From the NCBI GenBank assembly GCA_035235625.1, contig CP141142.1:22826995-22890994 (forward strand): a stretch of DNA of 64,000 nt. The letters run 5' to 3'. The position numbers were made by a program, and so were the translations under genes. The notes under the pieces were generated by a model. That model was not told where the DNA came from, did no database searches, and saw only the letters and a list, made by a program, of their open reading frames with translations. Every line of letters starts with the position of its first letter. Within the stretch, counting starts at the first letter, position 1. Source of the stretch: Saururus chinensis (lineage: Eukaryota; Streptophyta; Magnoliopsida; Piperales; Saururaceae). This document shows, piece by piece, positions 55,601-64,000 of this stretch.

Positions 55601-56700
55601 TCCTTGCAAATGCGCAAACTAGGTTTTTGAGCATCATGGAAGGCTTGTCTACCTCCGACTAGTGTCTTCATGAGCATAGCTGGTATCTACATCTCTAGAC
55701 TCATGGCTGATCCAAGTGGATCTCTACAGATGCTAGGATTTCTATTAGCATACAATTACTCCTTTGAGCGGGAGTCGGTATTTTTATTTAACAATTAGTG
55801 CATTATTTCCTGAATAGTGTTTATTGTGTTAGTCTTTATTGGTTAAAGGTCAGCCCATGTTCCTGTGTTATGTTATATTCAGTGCTCTGTATATTACTTT
55901 ACATGTGTCATTGTATATTGATGTTCTGCATGTTGGAGTCTTGTGTTTGGAGATTTTTCGACAGACGAGTTGTCTCTAAGTGAATACAGATGTGTTAGTG
56001 TTAATTATTGAACAACGGTTTGAGAGATAATTAATAACATTATTTGATATTACTTGTTAATTAGATAAGTGAAACGATTAAAGAACTTGCGTAAAAGGTA
56101 GGCTTCTATAAATACTTAAGCATTACATTAGTGATGCTATACTTCTTAGTATAGTGTAGTTTTTAGGCAGAACTACGTCTGGATCTGATCTTGTTAGAAA
56201 CATTGAGGATGTTGTCTGATGAATACGTAGGCAACTAACATTGGGTGATGTTGGCCCGATCTAAAAAAATATTAATAAAACTTTTTGTCCTTTGGATGCT
56301 CTTCTCCTGTACGCGGAGATGCTCTATTGTAGTTGTAGTTGTTGCTTAGTTTGCTATGTTGCAGATTCTCCAGGCGACAACAAGTGAGACCAAGGCAGGC
56401 ATGCACAAGAGGTTTCTACATTTTTGCAACTCCGATACGTAAGTGTACCTTAAGCGTGAGAGTCAACTTGTTATTTATTTTCATACGGGTGACAGACTTG
56501 TACTTAGATGGATAAGCTAGTCTTTATAAATTTGCAGACATTAAATAATATCATATGATTTGATATTCGTATTTGTGAACCCCAGTTATCATGACCTAGA
56601 TATTTAATCGAAGGGTTTGTTTTATATTTAAAGAAAAAAATTTTTGCTACCTACTGTTCGTGCTATTTTAAAAATACTTTTAAAAATTTAGATCATGACA
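52698..56700 (+). mobile_element. Solo LTR of 4,003 bp
   Basis: It begins TATAATATCCCTAATTTTC (TG decayed to TA; the relative at 16,829 has TGTAACATC) and ends GATCATGACA. Flanks are gctca (52,693-52,697) and gctcc (56,701-56,705), a 4 of 5 target duplication. It is the most complete copy of the family represented at 1,632-1,951, 16,023-17,421, 21,136-23,089 and 39,119-42,463. No PBS or coding relic is inside. Two 130-170-bp blocks at about 55,330-55,500 and 55,530-55,730 (gaccttyttggtct, gatggatccytacaaatgc, gagcatcatggaaggct) form an imperfect direct repeat about 195-200 bp apart. Confidence 0.82.
53133..53140 (+). promoter_or_regulatory. TATA box of the solo LTR
   Basis: TATAAAAG lies about 435 bp into the LTR, the same region as in the nested relative (42,069-42,077). 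Confidence 0.5.
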
Positions 56701-57269
56701 GCTCCAGTGGCAGATGCTACTAGAGGCCCAATGTCAATGAGTCACAACATGGTAGGACCCAAAATTGTGCTAATGGTAAAGTTGTTGAGCAGAAGACTAT
56801 GTGGGCTCAGCCACAGATGTTGAAATTGAACCTCCATTTTATGTGATCTGGTCAGCGTCAATAAGAATTGTGTTCTAATATAAAATGGATAGAATTGAGA
56901 TGCATTTTTAGACCAAAGTTGAAGAAATTGTATATACAACGTGATCTACCACCAAAAGATGGAGGTCTAGAAGCACAAGATGACAATGGTATTGAGAATA
57001 CCATGTTCGAGGCATGAAAGTTGGGCTGTAGGATTATAAAAAAATGAAATAGAAGCAGATAAACAATAATAAAGAGGTATTTTTGTCTTAATAAAAATTT
57101 AAGAGTTAATGTCAAATTAATTAAATTTCTTGTAGTTAGTGCCAAAACCCCTTTATTTTAATTATCCAATTATTCATAACATGTTTTTGTGCTTCACATG
57201 TATTTATGTGAAGGACAATTATTGTGCTTAGCAAAATTTTATGACAACACATTTTCTTATGTACAGGAC
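56701..57269. other. Unassigned AT-rich stretch
   Basis: No domain is seen on either strand. Minus-strand frames at 56,742-57,145 are hydrophobic, overlap each other and lack features. Confidence 0.35.
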
Positions 57270-57980
57270 CTATCTTGTTTTTTTGATTTCGTTTTGGAAT
57301 GATTTAAGGAGTCAAAGTGAACTTAAGAAACGTTTGAAAGATTGAAGATGCTAAAGGATTCAAGAAAGTTCATAAAAAGAGAAGGTACATGAGGATTTGA
57401 TCCAAAGGCACATGTGATCTAAAAAACACTAAAGTTTAAAGAGTAATTATGTCTTTCTACATCTTAGTTTATCTATCCATGATGTCAGAAAGTGATAGAG
57501 TTGTTTTTGAATTATAAGTAAAAATTGTGCCTAGTTAATTGATTGTCTGATTGATCTTCCTAATATTTGCATTATAGAGGGAAAATTATATATTGACAAA
57601 CTCCATGACAAAATCAATAATGGATTTGTCTTATATTGTAGTTTTATTAGGGTTCATTTAAGGAGTCAGGATGAGCTTGAAGACATTTCAATACATGAAG
57701 ATGGTGAATATTTAAAGGATTTCACTAATTCATGCTATGTGTGAAAATATATGAAGATAAACTCAGATAACATTTGTGATCCATGACACACCTTAAATAA
57801 AGGGTAATTTTATCTTTTTACACTCTAGTTTTGCTTTTCAAGAAGTTAGAAAGCGTAAAAATTAAGTTTGGATGACAATTTAATCTTTTTGTAGGTCCGA
57901 TCAACCTACCTATTAAGGCTCAAGTCAATCAATCTACTAGTGGAAATATAACCATGTCCTTAGAAGATTGAAGACTATTC
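57270..57980 (+). repeat. Imperfect tandem duplication, about 355 bp
   Basis: tttaaggagtcaaagtgaac (57,303) recurs as tttaaggagtcaggatgagc (57,658), 355 bp on. taaagagtaattatgtct (57,438) recurs as taaagggtaattttatct (about 57,797). Each unit ends near a gattgatc or gatcaacc word (57,549; 57,899). Considerable divergence suggests age. Confidence 0.75.
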
Positions 57981-59280
57981 TTGAGAAAAGGATGAGCAAC
58001 CAAAGAGAGTTTGGCTTGGTAAGAAGTAAAGTGTATCTTTAGTAAAGTGGAGGGATTGTACTTTGTATCAATTTTTTTTACATATTGGATTTTGAAAGGC
58101 TAGGAAGGTCTTATGGTATTCTTGGATATGTTTTCTATTATGTCCCCTAACATGAACTATTTGGAGGACATGACAAATTCTAACCCAAAGATCTTAGACA
58201 AGATCAAAGTGCACAACCACCATTTTTTATAAAAGCATCCTTATACACATATAAATTCATAGGCATAATCAAGTCCAATTCCTTCAAGAGTAATAGACAA
58301 ATCCATAACTATCAAAATGAAAGTGTTCTCAAAACATAACTATGAAGTCTCAAGGCTACATCACCTCATTAACTACTAATTATCCCTTAGTAAATGTCTC
58401 ATCCTCACTCAGCATCTCCTTAGTTTACCTAGCTCATTCACACAAGGGATCGGTGAGGGATATCCAAAACCAAAACAAAAGGGTGAACATAGCAAAGGTT
58501 TTGAAATTACAAAACTTACATTAACACCACAAAGCACAATTCAATATGCATAAATTTTTTTAGGAAAAATCAATGTAATAATCTCAAGAATGGATCAAAT
58601 CCCTTACACATTATCCGTATAAACATATCAAGAATGCACCAAATCACAAGATAATGAAATCAAGGTACCTAAAGATACTGATTGTTTGTTACCTGACATA
58701 CCAAAGACTAGAAATACCAAATAGTCTCACATTCCTATGGACTAAAAATACCAGAAGTCCCTGGTTAAGCCGATCTATCAAACAGACATGACCAAATATC
58801 CCAGGAGCATAGCTCCAATGTCATAATAATTTATTTCAAGCATCTCAATCATCTCAACTTGGGGAGGAAATCATCATTTTTTGACGTAAAAATCCACCCT
58901 TTAGGATGTAAAACCCCACATTTTCATTCATAAAATTGATTCATTAAAACTTTGTTATGGTTAATTTAAAAAACTATGGAAAACCACAATTATCTTGATA
59001 AACATGATTGGGCAATTTAAATCTCATGAGCCTAAACCATGATGGATGTAGCAGAAATTCATTTGTAAATAATATTACAAGCATGTAAGCATAAACAATC
59101 CTATTATATCACGGTAATACTTTTCTAACTACATGCAAAAGACATGCCAAACCATCAAGATCTGGATTAAAAATAAGCCAACATGTCAAAACTACTTGGG
59201 TGATCGATTGGGTCATGAAAACAACTAACAATACATTAGGTGATCAATCGGGCCATAGGTTGATTGTGTGAGAACATAAG
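57981..59280. other. Unassigned repeat-like stretch
   Basis: No coding domain. Phrases such as gaggaaatcatcatttt and ggatgtaaaaccccacatt (58,861-58,920) loosely echo parts of other LTRs here. gatcgatt (59,202), gatcaatc (59,242) and gattgtgt (59,262) resemble array boxes, the last two 20 bp apart. Confidence 0.35.
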
Positions 59281-59542
59281 TGTCCTTATGTCATATATTA
59301 ACTTATTGTCATGATTAGAACAATAGCACAAAATGTGTACTTTGAGTCAATTTATAGTCTCTAGATGGATTTCTGAAGGTGGAACAAAAAGAAGTCTCAA
59401 ATCCATGTTTTTGATAGGTAAAAAGTATGCACAAATAGCACATTTACACACTTTAGGATAAAATATACCTTAGGTGAAAAAATTGTGAAGTTTAGAGTTT
59501 TATATAGAGAAAAATTAAATTTTTAGAAAAATTAACAAAAAG

Positions 59543-59700
59543 TTAATCGTTTCTATGAACCGATTGATCGTCACATGAAATCATTTTGTAAAACGAAATC
59601 GAGAGTTAGCGATCAATCGGCATGTCGAAGCGATCGATCATTTGAAGAGTCATGTTGAAAAATATAAATAACAATTGATCGCCCTATAGAAACAATCGAT
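59543..59700 (+). promoter_or_regulatory. Three phased box pairs upstream of TATA
   Basis: Pairs are ttaatcg/ttgatcg (59,543; 59,564), cgatcaatcg/cgatcgatca (59,610; 59,631) and caattgatcg/caatcgatct (59,672; 59,693). Each pair is exactly 21 bp apart. Pair starts are roughly 40-50 bp apart. The last box ends about 73 bp before TATA at 59,773. Confidence 0.6.
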
Positions 59701-59772
59701 CTTTTGAGCGGCAGGTTGCCAAATTTTAGATTTTCCAGTTTGATACAATTCCAAATTAGAGAAGAGAAGACC

Positions 59773-59781
59773 TATAAAAAA
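59773..59781 (+). promoter_or_regulatory. TATA box of LTR copy D
   Basis: ccTATAAAAAActttg follows the array by about 73 bp, as in the Athila-like LTRs (77 bp). Confidence 0.55.
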
Positions 59782-60290
59782 CTTTGAGGGCTTGTGTCGA
59801 GTCTCTACAATGGAGTTTTGAGAGAGTTTTTCTGAATTGTGAAATTCTTTACCATGAATCAAAAAGAGTAATTAGAGGTGAGAATTTGTTTGCTGAAGTT
59901 TGTTGCTAAGAAGATTAAGTGAATAGAAGATTTATTCTAAGGGGGAGTTGAAATATCTATGTTGATGAAGAGAGTACAAAGGAAAAGAAAATCAAGATAT
60001 GACCAGTAAATAATGAAGAAGTGGTTGATTTAGAATTTAAGAGTGGTGTAAAGATCCAGCCAGTTTGAAGAAAAAGATAGAGTCTTTTGTCTATGTAATC
60101 AGTAATTTTGTAATATTAAGTTTACATAATGCGTAGTTGGATAGAGTGTCCCACGGTTTTTCTGTGGTTGGGTTTCCATGTAAAACTTCTTATGTATTTT
60201 AGTTATTGATATAATTACAAATTTATCATTATAACACACTAGAATTAGGAATGTTGAATTGATTAGATTCTAGGTTTATTTTGTTTAAAG

Positions 60291-62268
60291 AGGGAAAATA
60301 AATCTTGTAACTTAATTGCAAGTTAAAGACACTTTATTTTTTTAGTTTGTCTATACTACACACATAGTCCAACAAACCAACAGATGGATTAGCCCTTAAA
60401 ATTGTATATTACAAAACGTTGGCCTTTCGATTGGTCAGTTGATTGTAGGCATACCACAAAAACACTATCTTTTTAGATTGATCATTCAGGTAAAACTGTG
60501 ATTTTTAACCAAATGAATCTTCTACCAACCATAGAAAAGTCATAAATATTTGTATAAACATCATCCAACCCTCAATGATGAAAAACTCAACAAAACTCAA
60601 GCATAAAATTTTAAAAAATAACATAAAAACTTGCATTTAAGGAATCTTAGGGTCAAACATTTATCAATCATCAAAAACATGATCAATCACATAATCTATT
60701 TTTTTAATGGAAGAAAAACATCATCAAGTAAAAATCCCTTACCTCCAAATAGCTAAGAATCCCTTTAATTTCAACTCTAGATCAAAGAATCCTAATCCAC
60801 AAATTAGGATTCATTAGCCCTAAGCAAAAATCACAACTTTCCACTAAAACCATCATTAACAAGGCAAATCAAGCATTTCCTTGTTTCTAATTAATTTTAA
60901 ACTTGAATCAAAAGGTTTTGAACCAAAAACAAAGATTTAGGGCTCTACAACTTGGATAAAAAAAAAGGATATTCAAGGATTTACATAGAAGAGACATGAA
61001 GATAAAGAATATACAAAAGGTACCTTTGATTCAACCACAAACTATGAGGTAGAATCAACTTGACTCACTCCGGTACATGCTAAGGCACATGTAAATCTTA
61101 GCAAAGCTAGAAGAAGGGAGGAGGCCAACTTTAGTTATTTATACTATTTTTGGTAAGTGGGTTTAGTCTAATTGAAGAACAGAAGGATTTTTTTTCAAAA
61201 TTTTTGAAATAGATATGAGTAAGCCCAAACCCATTAAATAATGATGATGGCCAAAAAATTGGCAGTGATAATGAAAACGGTCATGGGTCCCAAGGTTGGG
61301 CCCGCTTCCTCAAAATTAGAAAATTTGCTAAATTAATACCAATTTTTTTAGTAAACTTGTGGTTTATACTAGGCACTAATGCACTCCATGAGTATTTCTA
61401 CCTCTGGCTATAAGAAATGGGTCCACCACACTTCGGGCATAACCCCTTTAAACTAGGCCCATAAATTCTCTACAAAAATTTTAAATAATTCTAAGAAATT
61501 CTAATTATACCAAATCATTAACAAAATAAAGTCAAACAAAAATATAAAATTTACAAATCACACATCCTACCTACCTTATAAGATTTTTGCCTTCAAAATT
61601 TGTTTCTACTTGACGATGAAGAGATGAGGATATTTAGCTTTGACTTCATCTTCACATTCCCACCTCACCTCCTCCACATTGTAATTTCACTAAAGGACTT
61701 TTAATGAATAGAGCAAGTTTTATAACTACACCTATAACTAATTCGCAACAGAAGTCCATGAATTTCAAAACCCCCAATTTTGGGCATTTTTCAAAGAACC
61801 ACAAGTGAAAAGTTTGAAAACTCGAGATTTAACAGATGAAATTGCACGAAAGTTGAGAGGATTGTATATCTAGATATCCTAAACATATTCCTATCTTTTC
61901 ATATTATTGAAAGCAATGTGAAAAACTCTAAAAAAATAAATTTGACAATCGGTTCTCACCTTGTTTGCAAGCAAAAACTCCATATTTATGCGAATAATTC
62001 GTGTAAAATCGAGCAAATCCTGCAAATATTGGCTTCTACCACCTCATTATTGCTTCTCCAAGAGTTTTGGAGTGAAATGAGCAATTCGACAATGTTCAAT
62101 AGTTCATTTAGGAACGAACTATCAAAACTAGTGATATATCGCCCTAAGCATTGCATTGAAGTCTTAAAACCTAAGTCCCTTATATCTATTTGATTAATAT
62201 TAATCATGGTCTCTAGAGATTTCCTTCCACTCTTGAAGTCAACTAACTTCTCCTTAGATGACCTAAGT
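60291..62268. other. Unassigned AT-rich stretch
   Basis: No domain on either strand. gattggtc (60,429) and gattgatc (60,476) are isolated box-like words. Opposed frames at 61,918-62,207 overlap on both strands without support. A cttatatctattt..taatcatgg stretch precedes the LTR boundary. Confidence 0.35.
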
Positions 62269-64000
62269 TGTCATGCCCTGCCACACCCCTGCTTGACCCG
62301 AACCTAGTCTAAGAAGGTAGAACGTGGTGTAACGAAGCAAAAGATAAACTCATCCTGGGTCCTCATCGAAGTACACAACATGAGCCCTTTGTAAAAGAGC
62401 AAATAACATAAGGTAAAAAAGATTAATTAACCATCTTAGTCCAACACAACACCTATATCTAAAGTCATTATAGGCTATCCAAAGTATGAAAAAAAGTCAA
62501 GTCTATGATCATCATATCACATGACAAGTCTAAAATAACTTAAATATCTAGCCCCCTCTCATGGTGCATGCTCATCCTCAAGCTCAACATATAGACCATC
62601 TCAAGCACCTGCATGACACAGCATACAACCCCGAAATAAAACTACAAACAAAAGAGGGGTGTGCTTACCTTAATAAGGGTTTTAAATAAAACATAAGCTC
62701 ACCACCTGTGCATCATAGGTTCATTCATAATCAAAACACACGTGCACACCCCGTGTAATCATTTTTATGGTTCATTCACATCTTGCATGAAGTGAGTATC
62801 AATATTCACATTCACCCTACATAATCAAGTGTATCAAACCTCATTCCATCCTACATGTTCAAATGGAATCAATCCATATGAATCATGTGTAACATAAGAA
62901 TCATTGTCACTACACAAACTATGTCAATTAACATTATAATTTATATACATGCATAAATAATTTGGTGAATATTTCATAATAGAGAAAATAACCCTACTTA
63001 TCCTGGCCAAAGCACAAGCAAACTTGCTCATTTTGGAAATCTTAACAAGGAAGTCCAAATTCCTAAAATGGAAAAGTAGAGCAGTTTGTGTTAACCCTAA
63101 TGGAGAAACTACCCCCTAGTAAGTCGGTGCTCATGGACAAGCCAACCCAAATTCTCATGTCAAAAATTACTCATTAATTTAGCTCATTATAGCATTCCGC
63201 TCTTTTCACCCAAGGAGGAAACCTGTCCTCAAAGGAACATAAAACCCTATCCAATTGGATGTAAAACAGATTTGATGGAACCTATGATGTGGCTACTCCA
63301 AAAAACTACAACATCAAATCAATTAATCACGGTTAAACACAAATAATTTTTACTTATAAATTATTTTCATGATGCATGCAACATAATACATACATGTGCA
63401 ATATTTAATAAATTTAAGCATAATATGCATGAAACATAGTCCATATGTGACAAATGAAATCATATAAGCATGAACAAAAATATACATATATGGTCGTGTT
63501 CATATTTGAGCTAAAACGTGTGGAACATGGTTCATCTATAATTAATGTGACATGTGTAAGTATTCATAATTCACCATTGTCATAATCTACTATCATCATG
63601 AAGTAAATATGAATAAATTATCAAAATCTCACTTAAAATTACACATATAGTAATTTTTCTCATAAAAACTTAAGTAGATGTTTTAGCATAATCACAACAA
63701 GTAATTTGTGCAGTTTAGAAAAAATATCAAATAAACTCCAATCAACGTGAAAAATTTATAGAGACCTACATCGCAATCTTAATTAACATATAAATAAATA
63801 TCATATAAAAATAAGTATAATTTTTTTGTGATTTAATTAATGAGATTGTGCATTTCTGCTAGAATTGTTGACCTTCAAATTTATGACTATGCTATTGAAT
63901 TATTAGGCTCTAAACAACTTGAAATTTTTACAACATCATGATAACACATATGTCAATCCTTCATAAAAGAATGAACTAAAAATCATATGTTTCCATCCCT
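62269..64000 (-). repeat. LTR fragment running off the right edge
   Basis: The plus strand starts TGTCATGCCCTGCCACACCC, the reverse of an LTR end like that of the solo LTR at 25,386-29,655 (gggcatcgccggggcgtgaca). Inside, gtgtgcttaccttaataagg (62,659) and ctcaccacctgtgc match the usual order near LTR ends. The other end lies outside the window. Confidence 0.6.

Larger units (their letters stand above)
59281..60290 (+). repeat. Copia-like LTR, copy D
   Basis: It carries the clearest box array of its family, a TATA box, cccacggtttttctgtgg then ttgggtttccatgtaaaac (60,149-60,187) and attgattagattctagg near its end, in the same order as copies A-C. No pol or gag sequence flanks it. Boundaries are approximate. 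Confidence 0.58.

Noticed and set aside
61918-62207. Overlapping opposed frames of 73-91 codons
   Set aside because: They are short, AT-rich, mutually overlapping and without motifs or splice context.

Overview
The window looks like nuclear DNA of a flowering plant, most likely a eudicot (inference). It is AT-rich and intron-bearing. I find no bacterial operons, CRISPR arrays or RNA genes that I can defend. One recognisable host gene lies at 43,821-49,716. Almost everything else is layered transposable-element (TE) debris: Ty3/gypsy LTR elements, solo LTRs, two Mutator-like elements (MULEs), a LINE and a MITE. Species cannot be named from the sequence.

Left third (1-16,022): a deleted Ty3/gypsy copy (1-1,626, minus); an Athila/Tat-type remnant with protease fragment, primer binding site (PBS) and long LTR (about 2,950-5,945, minus); and a decayed chromovirus-like element (7,806-13,118, minus) that keeps gag, protease, RT, RNase H and integrase relics plus a 692-bp internal tandem duplication. 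Two copies of one Athila-like LTR follow in opposite orientation (13,120-13,865 plus; 14,590-16,022 minus).

Middle (16,023-35,235): solo LTRs inserted into one another. One at 17,422-21,135 splits an older LTR. One at 25,386-29,655 has a perfect GAGGA target duplication. A MULE (29,997-34,240) with a perfect 9-bp target duplication, TATGTAAAA, sits inside an LTR and carries transposase relics plus a plant mobile domain (PMD) relic.

35,853-43,538 is a second copy of that MULE, itself split by a 3.3-kb LTR. It ends 283 bp upstream of the start codon of a DUF647/ROOT UVB SENSITIVE gene, most like RUS6, with about ten exons. The gene's fifth intron holds a 349-bp TTA-flanked MITE and a LINE relic. 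An in-frame TGA in exon 8 makes the gene's integrity uncertain.

Right (49,717-64,000): a LINE tail fragment, pyrimidine-rich repeats, a 4,003-bp solo LTR (52,698-56,700), a 355-bp tandem duplication, another LTR and the edge of a further LTR.

The most unusual signal is a recurring promoter-like architecture. Short palindromic boxes (GATCGATC, GTTCGAAC, GATTGATC types) occur in pairs about 21 bp apart, with pairs about 42-49 bp apart, in at least three distinct LTR families. In four LTR copies the array ends about 73-88 bp upstream of a TATA box. Box sequence differs between copies but is similar within a copy, while spacing is kept.
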